64,000 bases of DNA from Lutibacter citreus (GTDB taxonomy: Bacteria; Bacteroidota; Bacteroidia; Flavobacteriales; Flavobacteriaceae), in NCBI RefSeq assembly GCF_003260195.1, contig NZ_QEIH01000001.1, forward strand, positions 248,001 to 312,000, in the 5' to 3' direction. Made by a program: the position numbers and the translations under genes. A model generated the notes under the pieces. That model was not told the origin of the DNA. It did no database searches and saw only the letters and a list, made by a program, of their open reading frames with translations. Shown here one piece after another: positions 7,278-17,430 of this stretch; within the stretch, counting starts at the first letter, position 1, and every line of letters begins with the position of its first letter.

Positions 7278-8492
7278 ATGGAACCTTTGAAAATAGCGAA
7301 AATAACAAAACCTGTTAAAGGAAATATACAAATAACTGGCTCTAAGAGTGAAACTAATAGGTTATTGGTTTTACAACAATTTTATCCAACTTTAAAAGTT
7401 GAAAATATTTCAAATTCTGATGATTCCGTTTTAATGCAAAATGCTTTAAAAAGTGATTCAAATGAAATAAATATTGGTCATGCAGGAACTGCCATGCGGT
7501 TTTTAACAGCCTATTTTTCTGTGAAAGAAAATTCTGAGATTGTTTTAACAGGCTCTCATAGAATGAAAGATAGGCCAATAAAAATTTTGGTTGATGCTTT
7601 AAGAGAACTAGGAGCTGAAATTAGCTATCTAGAAAAAGAAGGTTTCCCTCCTTTAAAAATAAAAGGTAAAAAATTAACAAATAGTACTGTTGAAGTTGAA
7701 GGCAATGTAAGTAGCCAATATATAACAGCTTTATTGTTAATTGCACCAACCTTAAAAAATGGATTAAAATTAAAGTTTAAAGGGAAAATAACATCTGTAC
7801 CTTATATAAAAATGACACTAACGTTGTTGGCAGAAATTGGTGTTGAACTTTCTTGGGATGATGATACTATTATCATTCAACCAAAACCACAAATAGAACC
7901 AAAAACAATTGTTGTTGAATCAGATTGGAGTTCAGCTTCATATTATTATAGTTTAATTGCCTTAAGTGCAAATTCTGAAGTAACGTTATCTTCATATAAA
8001 AAAACTAGTTTACAAGGAGATGCTGTATTAACTTCAATTTATAAGAACTTAGGTGTTGAAACAACATTTAAAGATCATTCAATTTTATTAAAAAACACAG
8101 GAAAATTAAATGGTTCAAAATTGATGGATTTAAATTTAATTGGAGCTCCAGATATTGCACAAACAATAGTTGTAACCTGTTTTGGTTTGGGAATGGAATG
8201 TTATTTAACTGGACTTCATACTTTAAAAATTAAAGAAACTGATAGATTAGTTGCTTTAAAAAATGAAATAGAAAAACTTGGAGGAAAAGTTTCTATTACT
8301 AATGAAACTTTATCTTTAAGTGCTTCAATAAAAATTAACGAGAATATTAATATTGCAACTTATGATGATCATAGAATGGCAATGGCATTTGCTCCGTTGG
8401 CAGTTAAGGTTCCAATTATTATTGAAGAAGCAAATGTAGTTTCAAAATCGTACCCTACTTTTTGGCAAGATTTAGCTAAAACAACGCTCTAA
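7278..8492 (+). CDS. aroA: 3-phosphoshikimate 1-carboxyvinyltransferase (EPSP synthase)
   Basis: AroA joins PEP to shikimate-3-phosphate in the shikimate pathway to aromatic amino acids. The ATG at 7278 gives 404 residues. The N-terminal [13 protein letters not shown] is the substrate-binding KSxxNR signature, [12 protein letters not shown] is the LxNAGTAxRxL-type PEP-binding motif, and [12 protein letters not shown] plus [10 protein letters not shown] near the C-terminus are also diagnostic. The usual LGNAG is changed to IGHAG here, as in other short flavobacterial AroA proteins. A TTG at 7227 in the same frame lies inside the promoter and is rejected as the start. Confidence 0.95.
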   Translation: MEPLKIAKITKPVKGNIQITGSKSETNRLLVLQQFYPTLKVENISNSDDSVLMQNALKSDSNEINIGHAGTAMRFLTAYFSVKENSEIVLTGSHRMKDRPIKILVDALRELGAEISYLEKEGFPPLKIKGKKLTNSTVEVEGNVSSQYITALLLIAPTLKNGLKLKFKGKITSVPYIKMTLTLLAEIGVELSWDDDTIIIQPKPQIEPKTIVVESDWSSASYYYSLIALSANSEVTLSSYKKTSLQGDAVLTSIYKNLGVETTFKDHSILLKNTGKLNGSKLMDLNLIGAPDIAQTIVVTCFGLGMECYLTGLHTLKIKETDRLVALKNEIEKLGGKVSITNETLSLSASIKINENINIATYDDHRMAMAFAPLAVKVPIIIEEANVVSKSYPTFWQDLAKTTL

Positions 8493-8525
8493 AAAACTCA
8501 AAAACAAACTTTTATTGCAAATCAC

Positions 8526-8557
8526 TTGACAACGCCTATGCCGATGTTGTATATTTG
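8526..8557 (+). promoter_or_regulatory. queA promoter
   Basis: TTG (8526-8528), a 21-base gap and TATATTTG (8550-8557) fit the Bacteroidota pattern. The ATG lies at 8660, leaving a leader of roughly 95 bases in which I see no clear riboswitch fold. Confidence 0.65.
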
Positions 8558-8659
8558 CGCTCATTCGAGAAATTAGTAAATAATAATTGTGTACTACTTT
8601 TTCTATTGAAAAGTATAGTTAGAATTATTTATAAAGCTATTTTAAAACAAATAAGATAC

Positions 8660-9709
8660 ATGAAATTATCACATTTTAAATTTGAATTACCAGACGAGTT
8701 ATTGGCAGAGCGCCCAGCGGAGCACAGAGATGAATCTCGTTTAATGGTTTTAAATAGAAAAGAACACACAATTGAACATAAATTGTTTAAGGATGTAATT
8801 AATTACTTTGATGAAGGAGATTTAATGATTCTTAATAATACAAAAGTATTTCCTGCACGTATGTATGGGGAAAAAGAAAAGACTGGAGCAAGAATTGAAG
8901 TCTTTTTATTAAGAGAATTAAATGCAGAAAGCAGATTATGGGACGTTTTAGTTGATCCTGCAAGAAAAATTAGAATAGGGAATAAATTATTTTTTGGTGA
9001 TGATGAAAGTTTAGTTGCTGAGGTAATTGATAATACAACATCAAGAGGAAGAACTTTACGTTTCTTATATGATGGTTCTTATGAAGAGTTTAGAACTAAA
9101 TTAGAAGAGCTTGGAGAAACTCCACTTCCAAAGTATATTCAAAGGGAAGTTGAAGAAAGTGATGAAGAGCGTTACCAAACAATTTATGCAAAGCATGAAG
9201 GTGCAGTTGCTGCTCCAACGGCAGGACTACATTTTTCAAAGCATTTAATGAAACGTTTAGAAATTAAAGGTGTTGATTTTGCAGAAGTTACTTTACATGT
9301 TGGTTTAGGTACTTTTAGCCCTGTTGAAGTTGAAGATTTATCTAAACATAAAATGGATTCAGAACAAGCAATTATTTCAATTGAAACAGCTGAAGTTGTA
9401 AATAATGCTATTAATACTAAAAAAAGAGTTTGTGCAGTAGGTACAACTGCTATGCGTGCTATTGAAAGTTCAGTATCATCTAATCACCGCTTAAATGAGT
9501 TTAATGGTTGGACAAATAAATTTATTTTTCCTCCATATGAATTTAGTATTGCGAATTGTATGATTACAAATTTTCATATACCAAAATCTACTTTAATGAT
9601 GCAGGCAGCTGCTTTTGCAGGTTATGATTTTTTAATGGAGGCTTATGAAGAAGCTGTTAAAGAAGGTTATAAGTTTTATTCATATGGTGATGCCATGTTA
9701 ATAATCTAA
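8660..9709 (+). CDS. queA: S-adenosylmethionine:tRNA ribosyltransferase-isomerase
   Basis: QueA transfers and isomerises the ribose of SAM onto preQ1-tRNA to form epoxyqueuosine at wobble position 34. The ATG at 8660 gives 349 residues, the normal size, and starts [17 protein letters not shown], the standard opening. [40 protein letters not shown] and AAPTAGLHF are family signatures in the expected order. An upstream frame extension from 8555 is rejected because it runs through the promoter and lacks similarity. A terminator follows at 9735-9763. Confidence 0.97.
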   Translation: MKLSHFKFELPDELLAERPAEHRDESRLMVLNRKEHTIEHKLFKDVINYFDEGDLMILNNTKVFPARMYGEKEKTGARIEVFLLRELNAESRLWDVLVDPARKIRIGNKLFFGDDESLVAEVIDNTTSRGRTLRFLYDGSYEEFRTKLEELGETPLPKYIQREVEESDEERYQTIYAKHEGAVAAPTAGLHFSKHLMKRLEIKGVDFAEVTLHVGLGTFSPVEVEDLSKHKMDSEQAIISIETAEVVNNAINTKKRVCAVGTTAMRAIESSVSSNHRLNEFNGWTNKFIFPPYEFSIANCMITNFHIPKSTLMMQAAAFAGYDFLMEAYEEAVKEGYKFYSYGDAMLII

Positions 9710-9734
9710 TAAACTATATTTATTAAAAATATTT

Positions 9735-9763
9735 GGATTCCCGTTTTTGCGGGAATCTTTTTA
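9735..9763 (+). terminator. intrinsic terminator after queA
   Basis: GATTCCCG (9736-9743) pairs with CGGGAATC (9750-9757), followed by five T. Confidence 0.85.
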
Positions 9764-9779
9764 TAAAATCAATTTTAAT

Positions 9780-10820
9780 ATGATTTCAAAAAAGGACATT
9801 CGAGCATTAACAAAAGATGAATTACGAGATTTTTTTGTTGATAATGGAGATAAGGCATTTCGTGGAAATCAGGTATATGAATGGTTGTGGAGTAAAAGTG
9901 CGCATTCTTTTGAAGATATGACAAATGTTTCGAAAGAAACACGTAAAATGTTGGAAGATAATTTTGTGATTAATCATATAGAAGTTGATGATATGCAGCG
10001 AAGTTCTGATGGAACTGTTAAGAACGCTGTAAGACTGCATGATGGATTAGTTGTGGAATCTGTATTAATTCCAACAGGGTCAAGAACTACGGCTTGTGTA
10101 TCTAGTCAGGTTGGTTGTAGTTTAGATTGTTTGTTTTGTGCTACAGCAAGGTTAAAGAAAATGCGTAATTTAAATCCGGATGAGATTTACGATCAGGTTG
10201 CTGCAATTAACCAAGAAAGTTTATTATACTTTAATCGTAAATTATCTAATATTGTTTATATGGGAATGGGAGAGCCTCTTATGAACTATAAAAATGTATT
10301 GCTTTCTATTGAGAAAATAACTTCACCTGAAGGTTTGGGAATGTCTCCTAAAAGAATCACTGTATCAACTTCTGGAGTTCCAAAAATGATAAGAAAGTTA
10401 GCTGATGATGAAGTGAAATTTAATTTAGCAGTATCATTACACTCTGCTATTGATGAAATTCGTAGTAGAATTATGCCTTTTAGTAAAGCATTTCCTTTAA
10501 AAGATTTAAAAGAATCGCTTGAGTATTGGTATAGTAAAACAGAAAGTAGAGTAACTTATGAGTATGTTGTTTGGAATGGAATTAATGATGATAAAGAATC
10601 TATTATGGCATTAGTGAAGTTTTGTAAGTATATTCCTTGTAAGGTAAATCTAATAGAATATAATCCTATTGATGATGGTGAGTTTCAACAAGCAAGACCA
10701 CAAGCTATAGATGATTATATTAGTATTTTAGAAATGAATGATATTATTGTAAACGTGAGGAGGAGCAGAGGGAAAGATATTGATGCTGCCTGTGGGCAGT
10801 TAGCAAACAAAAAAAGCTAG
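9780..10820 (+). CDS. rlmN: dual-specificity rRNA/tRNA adenine-C2 methyltransferase
   Basis: RlmN is a radical-SAM enzyme that methylates C2 of A2503 in 23S rRNA and A37 in some tRNAs. The ATG at 9780 yields 346 residues. The cluster motif CSLDCLFCATARL (CxxxCxxC) lies in the first half, preceded by TTACVSSQVG; VYMGMGEPLMNY and ISVSLH-like SLHSAIDEIRSRIMP follow. The C-terminal DAACGQLA holds the conserved resolving cysteine that forms the methyl-protein intermediate. Its stop codon lies within the left arm of a strong bidirectional terminator shared with infB. Confidence 0.96.
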   Translation: MISKKDIRALTKDELRDFFVDNGDKAFRGNQVYEWLWSKSAHSFEDMTNVSKETRKMLEDNFVINHIEVDDMQRSSDGTVKNAVRLHDGLVVESVLIPTGSRTTACVSSQVGCSLDCLFCATARLKKMRNLNPDEIYDQVAAINQESLLYFNRKLSNIVYMGMGEPLMNYKNVLLSIEKITSPEGLGMSPKRITVSTSGVPKMIRKLADDEVKFNLAVSLHSAIDEIRSRIMPFSKAFPLKDLKESLEYWYSKTESRVTYEYVVWNGINDDKESIMALVKFCKYIPCKVNLIEYNPIDDGEFQQARPQAIDDYISILEMNDIIVNVRRSRGKDIDAACGQLANKKS

Positions 10821-10844
10821 ATTTTTAAATCTAGCTTTTTTTTT
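10808..10844. terminator. bidirectional terminator between rlmN and infB
   Basis: AGCTAGATTT (10815-10824) and AAATCTAGCT (10827-10836) form a perfect stem with A-rich left and T-rich right flanks, so it can stop transcripts from both sides. It overlaps the rlmN stop codon. Confidence 0.9.
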
Positions 10845-10866
10845 GTTTGATACTTAATTATTTTTA

Positions 10867-13791
10867 TTATTTAAGTTTCTTTTTAACTTCAACTTCGTGA
10901 TAAGCTTCAATAACATCACCTACCGCAATATCATTGTAGTTTTTAATCTGAATACCACAATCATAACCTTTAGTTACTTCTTTAGCATCATCTTTAAATC
11001 GTTTTAAGGCAGTAAGTTCACCTGAGTGGATTACAACACTGTCTCTAATAATTCTAATTTTAGAACTTCTTAAGATTTTACCACTAACAACCATACAACC
11101 TGCAATGTTACCAACTTTAGAAATTTTATAAATCTCTCTAATTTCAACATTACCTGTAACTTCTTCTTTAATTTCAGCAGATAACATACCTTCCATTGCA
11201 TCACGAAGATCTTCAATAGCTGCATAAATAATAGAATATGTTCTAATATCAATTTCTTCGTTGTCTGCTAATGTTCTGGCATTTCCAGAAGGTCTTACGT
11301 TAAATCCAACAATAATTGCATCAGATGCAGAAGCTAACAATACATCAGATTCTGTAATTGCACCAACACCTTTGTGAATAATATTTACTTGAATTTCATC
11401 AGTAGATAATTTTTGGAATGAATCAGTTAATGCTTCTACAGAACCATCAACATCACCTTTAAGAATAATATTTAATTCTTTAAAGTCTCCTAAAGCTATC
11501 CGTCTTCCAATTTCGTCAAGTGTAATATGACGTTGAGTTCTAACAGATTGTTCACGTTGTAATTGAGAACGTTTAGAAGCAATTTGTTTAGCCTCTTTTT
11601 CATCTTCAAATATGTGGAATTTATCACCAGCTTGAGGTGCACCATCCAGTCCTAAAATTGAAACTGGTGTTGCAGGTCCAGCTACATCCATACTTTTACC
11701 TCGTTCATCAAACATAGCTTTTACTTTACCACTATGTTTACCGGCTAACATATAATCTCCAATTTTTAAAGTACCTTCTTGTACTAAAAGTGTAGATACA
11801 TATCCACGTCCTTTATCTAACAATGCTTCAACAACAGTACCAACAGCACGTTTGTTTGGGTTTGCTTTTAAATCAAGCATTTCAGCTTCTAAAAGAACTT
11901 TTTCTAATAATTCATCAACACCAGTTCCCATTTTTGCGGAAATATCGTGTGATTGAATTTTACCACCCCAATCTTCAACTAATAAGTTCATTTGAGATAA
12001 TTGTTCTTTAATCTTATCTGGGTTAGCGTGTGGTTTATCTATTTTATTTATAGCAAATATAATAGGTACTCCAGCTGCTTGAGCGTGACTAATTGCTTCT
12101 TTTGTTTGAGGCATTACATCATCATCCGCCGCAACAACAATAATTACTATATCAGCAACTTGTCCACCACGTGCACGCATAGCTGTAAAGGCTTCGTGAC
12201 CAGGAGTATCTAAAAATGCAATTTTTTGTCCATTTTTAAGTTCAACTCCATATGCGCCAATGTGTTGTGTAATTCCACCGGATTCACCAGCAATTACATT
12301 TTCTTCACGTATATAATCTAATAAAGATGTTTTACCGTGATCAACGTGACCCATTACCGTAATGATAGGTGCTCTTGTTAATAATTCTTCTTCAGTATCT
12401 AAATGTTCTTCAATAGATTCTTCAACTTCAGCTCCAACAAAATCAACAGTATAATCAAATTCTTCAGCAACAATTGTTAAAGTTTCTGCATCTAAACGTT
12501 GATTCATAGTTACCATCATTCCTAAAGACATACAAGTAGAAATAATATTGGTTACAGGAATACTCATCATTGTGGCAATTTCACTAACAGTAACAAATTC
12601 TGTTACTTTTAGTACTTTACTTTCAATTGCTTGTAATTCCTGATCAATCTCTGTTTGTTGACGATGCTGATCTCTTTTATCTCTTCTATATTTGGCTCCT
12701 TTTCCTTTTTTAGATTTACCTTGAAGTTTTTCTAAAGTTTCTCTTACTTGTTTTTGTACTTCAGCTTCAGAAGGCTCTTCTTTTACTATAGGTTTTCTAG
12801 GACCTCTTTGAGGGCCTCTATTTGGACCTCTGTTTGGGCCACCTGGTCTTCTTGGACCTCCTGCACCTGTAATTGGTGCTTTTTTAATTCTACGACGTTT
12901 CTTTTTATTTGCGTCAGCAGTTTTATCACCTGCTTTTTTAGCTGCAGGATCTGGTTTTTTCTTTTTAGGTTTTTCAAATTGTTTTAAATCAATTTTTTTA
13001 CCTGTAATTTTTGGACCAGATAGTTTTTTATATTGAGTTTCTATTGTTTGAGAAACAGCAGGTTCAGAAGGTTTAGGTTCTTCTACCTTAGCCTTAACTT
13101 TAGGCATTTCTTTTTTAATTAGCTCTTTTTCAATTCTACTTTTAGGGGCTACCTTTTTCACAGTTGGCTGCTCTGTTTTAGGTTTTGCCTTAATTTCAAT
13201 TTCCTTTGCTATCTCTTTTTTAACAGGAACCTCTTTTATAACAGGAACTTCTTTTTTAATAGGAAGCTCTATTTTTACAGGAACTTCTTCAGCTTTTGGT
13301 TCAATAGGCTTTTCCTCAGCTTTAGGAGTTTCTTTAATAGGTTCAGGTTTTGGAGGCTGTTCTTCTTTTTTGACTTCTTCAACAACAGCAGCTTTTGGCT
13401 CTTCTACTTTTGGAGTTGGAACTTCTTCCTTTTTTGGTCCAATATCAATTTTCCCAACAGTTTTAACCTCCATTTTTTCAGCTTTGGCCTTCACAACAAC
13501 TTTTTTGGCTTCTTCTTCAAGGCGTTGCTTTTCTTGCTTTTCTTCAAGAGCAATTCTAAGAGCTTCTTTTTCTTTTCTCTTTTCTTCGCCTACCTCTTTA
13601 GATGCAGCCTTTTTGCTTCTATCTGTTTGAAAACCATCAAGTAATACTTCATACTCTTTACCAGATATTTTTGTAGTAGGTCTTGCGTCAATTTCAATCC
13701 CTTTACTACTTAAGTGCTCAACAGCTCTATCTAGTGAGATATTTAGTTCTCGTAATACTTTGTTTAGTCTCAATGTTTTGTTCTCAGCCAT
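10867..13791 (-). CDS. infB: translation initiation factor IF-2
   Basis: IF-2 is the GTPase that brings initiator tRNA to the 30S subunit and promotes subunit joining. At 974 residues it is of normal size for the phylum. A long low-complexity N-terminal half, rich in Lys, Glu, Pro and Val, spans about residues 70-380; the translated GTPase core starts near residue 470 with [13 protein letters not shown] (G1), followed by DTPGHEAF (G3) and INKIDKP (G4), then the domain II-IV segments. It is the last gene of the leftward rimP-nusA-infB operon, 56 bases after nusA. Confidence 0.98.
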   Translation of the reverse strand: MAENKTLRLNKVLRELNISLDRAVEHLSSKGIEIDARPTTKISGKEYEVLLDGFQTDRSKKAASKEVGEEKRKEKEALRIALEEKQEKQRLEEEAKKVVVKAKAEKMEVKTVGKIDIGPKKEEVPTPKVEEPKAAVVEEVKKEEQPPKPEPIKETPKAEEKPIEPKAEEVPVKIELPIKKEVPVIKEVPVKKEIAKEIEIKAKPKTEQPTVKKVAPKSRIEKELIKKEMPKVKAKVEEPKPSEPAVSQTIETQYKKLSGPKITGKKIDLKQFEKPKKKKPDPAAKKAGDKTADANKKKRRRIKKAPITGAGGPRRPGGPNRGPNRGPQRGPRKPIVKEEPSEAEVQKQVRETLEKLQGKSKKGKGAKYRRDKRDQHRQQTEIDQELQAIESKVLKVTEFVTVSEIATMMSIPVTNIISTCMSLGMMVTMNQRLDAETLTIVAEEFDYTVDFVGAEVEESIEEHLDTEEELLTRAPIITVMGHVDHGKTSLLDYIREENVIAGESGGITQHIGAYGVELKNGQKIAFLDTPGHEAFTAMRARGGQVADIVIIVVAADDDVMPQTKEAISHAQAAGVPIIFAINKIDKPHANPDKIKEQLSQMNLLVEDWGGKIQSHDISAKMGTGVDELLEKVLLEAEMLDLKANPNKRAVGTVVEALLDKGRGYVSTLLVQEGTLKIGDYMLAGKHSGKVKAMFDERGKSMDVAGPATPVSILGLDGAPQAGDKFHIFEDEKEAKQIASKRSQLQREQSVRTQRHITLDEIGRRIALGDFKELNIILKGDVDGSVEALTDSFQKLSTDEIQVNIIHKGVGAITESDVLLASASDAIIVGFNVRPSGNARTLADNEEIDIRTYSIIYAAIEDLRDAMEGMLSAEIKEEVTGNVEIREIYKISKVGNIAGCMVVSGKILRSSKIRIIRDSVVIHSGELTALKRFKDDAKEVTKGYDCGIQIKNYNDIAVGDVIEAYHEVEVKKKLK

Positions 13792-13847
13792 ATAATTTAT
13801 TTTTAGCCTATTTGTTGTTGAAAAGTTTAAGAATTTATTAATTAATA

Positions 13848-15107
13848 TTAATCTTCAAACTCTTCTTTTAATATTTTTTGAACATCTAAAATAGTTTCCT
13901 CTTCTAAATCAGTTCTTTTTACAAGTTCAGCTACATCTTTTTCAAGTACACTACGTGCTGTATCTAAACCAATATTTTTAAATTCTTGAATTACCCAAGC
14001 TTCAATTTCATCTGAGAATTCTGTTAATTCAACATCATCTTCAGTTTCAACGCCTTCGCGTTGTACATCTAGTTCATATCCTGTTAGTTGAGAAGCTAAA
14101 CGTATGTTAACTCCATTTTTACCAATTGCTTTTGAAACTTCTTCAGGTAACAAAAATACATCAACTCTACCTTTTTTACCATCTTCTCTACCTTCCTCTT
14201 CGTGAATTTTCATAGAAACCACTTTTGCAGGACTTAAGGCACGAGCAATAAATAATTGTTGGTTTTTTGTAAAATTAATTACATCAATATTTTCGTTTCC
14301 TAATTCACGAACAATTCCGTGGATTCGAGATCCTTTCATACCAACACAAGCACCAACTGGGTCAATTCTATCATCGTAAGAATCAACAGCAACTTTTGCT
14401 TTTTCTCCAGGAATACGTGCAACACCTTCAATTGTAATTAAACCGTCAAATACCTCTGGAATTTCTTGTTCAAAAAGTTTTTCTAAAAATTGTGGAGATG
14501 TTCTAGAAAGAATTATAACTGGTTTGTTACCACGTAACTCAACAGTTTTAATTATTCCTCTAACAGATTCACCTTTTCTAAAATAATCTGAACGAATTTG
14601 TTCACTTTTAGGTAATACTATTTCATTCCCATCATCATCTAATAAAATAATTGCATTATGACGAATATGATGAACTTCTGCACTATAAATATCTCCTTCT
14701 AATTCTTTAAAATGTTTAAAAGTATTTGTGCTATCGTGTTCATGTATTTTTGAAATTAAATTTTGGCGTAAAGCTAAAATAGCTCTTCTTCCTAAATCAA
14801 TTAATTTAACCTCTTCTGATACATCTTCACCAATTTCAAAATCAGGTTCAATTTTTCGAGCTTCAGATAATTCAATTTCTTCGTTGTCGTCTTCAGACAT
14901 TTCATCTGCTACTACAACTCTGTTTCTCCAAATTTCTAAATCTCCTTTATCTGGATTAATAATAATATCAAAGTTATCATCTGATCCGAATTTTCTTTTT
15001 AAAGCTGCTCTAAACACTTCTTCAAGGATGGCCATTAAGGTTACCCTATCAATATTTTTATCTCCTTTAAATTCAGAAAATGATTCAATTAATGCTATAT
15101 TTTCCAT
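13848..15107 (-). CDS. nusA: transcription termination/antitermination factor NusA
   Basis: NusA binds RNA polymerase and nascent RNA and modulates pausing, termination and antitermination. The 419 residues show, in order, the N-terminal polymerase-binding domain ([16 protein letters not shown] onward), an S1 domain near residues 135-200, and two KH domains near 230-345 ([18 protein letters not shown], then [18 protein letters not shown]). The acidic C-terminal repeats of E. coli NusA are reduced to a short tail. It lies 12 bases after rimP and 56 before infB, the order conserved in most bacteria. Confidence 0.97.
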   Translation of the reverse strand: MENIALIESFSEFKGDKNIDRVTLMAILEEVFRAALKRKFGSDDNFDIIINPDKGDLEIWRNRVVVADEMSEDDNEEIELSEARKIEPDFEIGEDVSEEVKLIDLGRRAILALRQNLISKIHEHDSTNTFKHFKELEGDIYSAEVHHIRHNAIILLDDDGNEIVLPKSEQIRSDYFRKGESVRGIIKTVELRGNKPVIILSRTSPQFLEKLFEQEIPEVFDGLITIEGVARIPGEKAKVAVDSYDDRIDPVGACVGMKGSRIHGIVRELGNENIDVINFTKNQQLFIARALSPAKVVSMKIHEEEGREDGKKGRVDVFLLPEEVSKAIGKNGVNIRLASQLTGYELDVQREGVETEDDVELTEFSDEIEAWVIQEFKNIGLDTARSVLEKDVAELVKRTDLEEETILDVQKILKEEFED

Positions 15108-15119
15108 GCACTCTGTTTA

Positions 15120-15584
15120 TTAAAATATTATTTTCACTTTAGTTTCTAAAATATCATTAAATGGTATTGTAGCTTTTTTTTCAACTGTAATTTTTCCTTT
15201 CCCAATAGGTTTAGGTTCTCTTGCTTTCCATTCTAAATCAATACTTTCTTCACTTACATTTTTAAGTGTTCCTTCGTAAACTGTTGCGTCTTTAGATTTA
15301 ACAGTTAGTATTCGATTTAAGTTTTTAATGTATTGTCTGTTGACTTTTAAAGGTGTAGCTATATCAGGTGAAGTTACTTCCAAAGAGAAGTCTTCTTCTT
15401 CTCTATCTAAATTATTATCTACTGTCCTACTAATTCTTATACATTCTTGTAATGAAATTCCATGGTCACCATCTACCTCAACATAAATCTTATTATCGGG
15501 TAGGAAATGTAGATCAATTAAGAATAACTCTGGGTTTTCTTCTATTGCGCTACTTACTAAATCCTTAATCTTTGTTTTATCCAT
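15120..15584 (-). CDS. rimP: ribosome maturation factor RimP
   Basis: RimP is needed for maturation of the 30S subunit. I used the ATG at 15584 (154 residues, MDKTKIKDLVSSAIEENP), because family members begin at this point; an in-frame ATG at 15626 would translate through a hairpin that looks like a regulatory terminator. Diagnostic segments are VEVDGDHGISLQECIRISR and LEVTSPDIATPLK. It is the first gene of rimP-nusA-infB. The start codon lies only a few bases after the hairpin T-tract, so translation and read-through may be linked. Confidence 0.94.
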   Translation of the reverse strand: MDKTKIKDLVSSAIEENPELFLIDLHFLPDNKIYVEVDGDHGISLQECIRISRTVDNNLDREEEDFSLEVTSPDIATPLKVNRQYIKNLNRILTVKSKDATVYEGTLKNVSEESIDLEWKAREPKPIGKGKITVEKKATIPFNDILETKVKIIF

Positions 15585-15590
15585 CACTAT

Positions 15591-15616
15591 AAAAAGAGGG
15601 GACTTTATGTCCCCTC
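15591..15616 (-). terminator. terminator-like hairpin (candidate attenuator) in the rimP-nusA-infB leader
   Basis: On the minus strand, an 8-bp GC-rich stem (GAGGGGAC/GTCCCCTC at 15596-15616, 5-base loop) is followed by five T at 15595-15591 and then the rimP ATG at 15584. No gene lies upstream on this strand, so the terminator sits inside the operon's own leader. Control by NusA is inference. Confidence 0.7.
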
Positions 15617-15644
15617 CAATCTTCATTTCTCTTGTAATTCGGTG

Positions 15645-15652
15645 CAAATATA
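15645..15652 (-). promoter_or_regulatory. putative -7 box of the rimP-nusA-infB operon
   Basis: The minus strand reads TATATTTG here, a match to TAnnTTTG, and would place the transcript start about 50 bases before the rimP ATG. The -33 region has no clear TTTG. Confidence 0.5.
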
Positions 15653-15741
15653 CTAACAATTTTTTAATTGGTAAAAAATCATTCTTTTTTAATTTAAAAT
15701 TCTTAACTTTACGTATAAGACATAACCAAAAAGAAGTATTT

Positions 15742-16572
15742 ATGAAAAGATTATTAGTTCCAGTAGATTTTTCAGTTCAGTCAGAATATGCAGCTAAAGT
15801 AGCGGCTTCCATAGCGAAAAAAACGAATGCTAAAATTTATTTATTACATATGCTTGAGTTGCCTTCTGGTGTAATAGATCCTTCAAATTTTGGTGCAACA
15901 AGTAATGGTCCTACGGCCTTATTGTTTATGCAAAGAACTCGTGAAAGATTTGATGAGTTTAAAAGATTGCCTTTTTTTGAAGGAATAGAGATGGAAGATA
16001 ATGTTCAATTTGAAAAAGCTTTTGAAGGAATTATAAGCGAAAGTAAAAAAAACAATATTGATTTAATAGTAATGGGCTCAAGGGGTTCTTCAGGTTTAGA
16101 TGAGATTTTAGTAGGGTCTAATACTGAGAAAGTTGTTAGAAATTCAGAGATTCCTGTGCTTGTAATTAAAGAAGATACAGATAATTTTAAAATTGAAAAT
16201 ATAGTATTTGCTTCAAATTTTAAATCTGAAAATAAAAAATCATTTCAAAATATTTTAGATTTTACAGCCAAGTTTAATGCTAAATTACATTTATTAAAAA
16301 TTAATACCATTCATAATTTTGAAACTACAAAAGATTCTAGTGATGCAATTAGAAATTATATAAACAATTATGATCTTAAGGATTATACTTTAAATATATA
16401 TAATGACATTACAGTTGAAATGGGTGTCTTAAACTTTTCAAAATTAATTGAAGCAGATATTATTATATTAAATACTCATGGTAGACGAGGTTTGGCACAT
16501 TTATTTGTAGGCAGTATTGGAGAAGATTTAGCTAATCATGCCAAAATGCCCGTGGTTACCTTTAAGCTTTAA
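15742..16572 (+). CDS. two-domain universal stress protein (UspA family)
   Basis: A 276-residue protein from the ATG at 15742 (MKRLLVPVDFSVQSEYA). Two tandem Usp domains are visible: the first ends with the ATP-binding type loop VMGSRGSSGLDEILVGSNTE, near residues 110-130; the second ends with NTHGRRGLAHLFVGSIGED near the C-terminus. Both carry G-2x-G-9x-G(S/T)-like loops, so nucleotide binding is plausible. Usp proteins help survival under starvation or oxidative stress, but the specific role is not deducible. It is divergent from rimP. An upstream frame extension from 15607 is rejected. Confidence 0.92.
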   Translation: MKRLLVPVDFSVQSEYAAKVAASIAKKTNAKIYLLHMLELPSGVIDPSNFGATSNGPTALLFMQRTRERFDEFKRLPFFEGIEMEDNVQFEKAFEGIISESKKNNIDLIVMGSRGSSGLDEILVGSNTEKVVRNSEIPVLVIKEDTDNFKIENIVFASNFKSENKKSFQNILDFTAKFNAKLHLLKINTIHNFETTKDSSDAIRNYINNYDLKDYTLNIYNDITVEMGVLNFSKLIEADIIILNTHGRRGLAHLFVGSIGEDLANHAKMPVVTFKL

Positions 16573-16581
16573 GAATATTTA

Positions 16582-17370
16582 TTATTTCAGGTTTTTAGGA
16601 ATTTCACAAACAGGAATTGCAATCATTTTATGCTTGTTTGCACTATTTCTTTGTTTGTAAATAGTGAAAACTTCTTTTTCTCTATCTGAAAATTCAGCAA
16701 TAGTTTTACCCAATTCAGCTTGCGTCATAGCCCATTCTAACTCATTATAACTTGCGCCTATTTGGTCTTCATCTGTGCGGCTGTCGCCAAATAAACCATC
16801 TGTAGGTGCGGCTTTTTGAATACTTGTTGGTACATTTAAATATTCTGCAATTTTATAAACTTCAGATTTCATTAAATCGGCTATAGGACTTAAATCTACA
16901 CCTCCATCTCCATATTTTGTAAAAAATCCAACGCCAAAATCTTCTACTTTGTTTCCTGTTCCTGCAACTAAATAGCCATGTAAGCCAGCAAAATAATATA
17001 AAGTACTCATTCTTAAACGAGCTCTTGTATTTGCTAAAGACATATTTAAGGTTGCAATATTATCTGTTATAGGAACTACATTTTTAAATTCTTCAAAAGT
17101 GTTAGTTAAATTAACTTCTATAGTTTCTACCTTTTCAAAGCGATTTTTTAATTGAGTAATGTGTTCTTTTCCTCTACTTACCTGGTTTTCTCCTTGGTGA
17201 ATAGGCATTTCAACACATAATACAGGAAATCCTGTTTTTGCACATAAAGTTGAAGTTACGGCAGAATCAATTCCTCCAGAAATTCCAATTACAAATCCGT
17301 TTACTTTGGCATTAGTAGCATATTCTTTTAACCAAGATACAATATGATCAACAATTTTTTCTGAATTCAT
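16582..17370 (-). CDS. nadE: ammonia-dependent NAD+ synthetase
   Basis: NadE converts nicotinic acid adenine dinucleotide to NAD+ with ATP and ammonia. The 262-residue length marks the short, ammonia-dependent class without a glutaminase domain. The PP-loop GISGGIDSAVTSTL near residues 27-40 binds ATP, and AGTGNKVEDFGVGFFTKYGDGGVDLSPI is the typical substrate loop (GTGNKxE and GDGGVDL). It ends 10 bases from the convergent universal stress gene and is divergent from gldB. It fits with nadA-nadB at 47-50 kb. Confidence 0.96.
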   Translation of the reverse strand: MNSEKIVDHIVSWLKEYATNAKVNGFVIGISGGIDSAVTSTLCAKTGFPVLCVEMPIHQGENQVSRGKEHITQLKNRFEKVETIEVNLTNTFEEFKNVVPITDNIATLNMSLANTRARLRMSTLYYFAGLHGYLVAGTGNKVEDFGVGFFTKYGDGGVDLSPIADLMKSEVYKIAEYLNVPTSIQKAAPTDGLFGDSRTDEDQIGASYNELEWAMTQAELGKTIAEFSDREKEVFTIYKQRNSANKHKMIAIPVCEIPKNLK

Positions 17371-17430
17371 AATTAAACTATTTTAGTATTTTTATCGTTT
17401 TAAAAAATGGAAGTGTAAATATAAAAATTA

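Noticed and set aside
12748-12987. Open frames antisense to infB and nusA (also at 13370-13630 and 14728-15123)
   Set aside because: They mirror the low-complexity Lys/Glu/Pro-rich coding strand, have implausible Ser/Phe-rich composition and no start signals.
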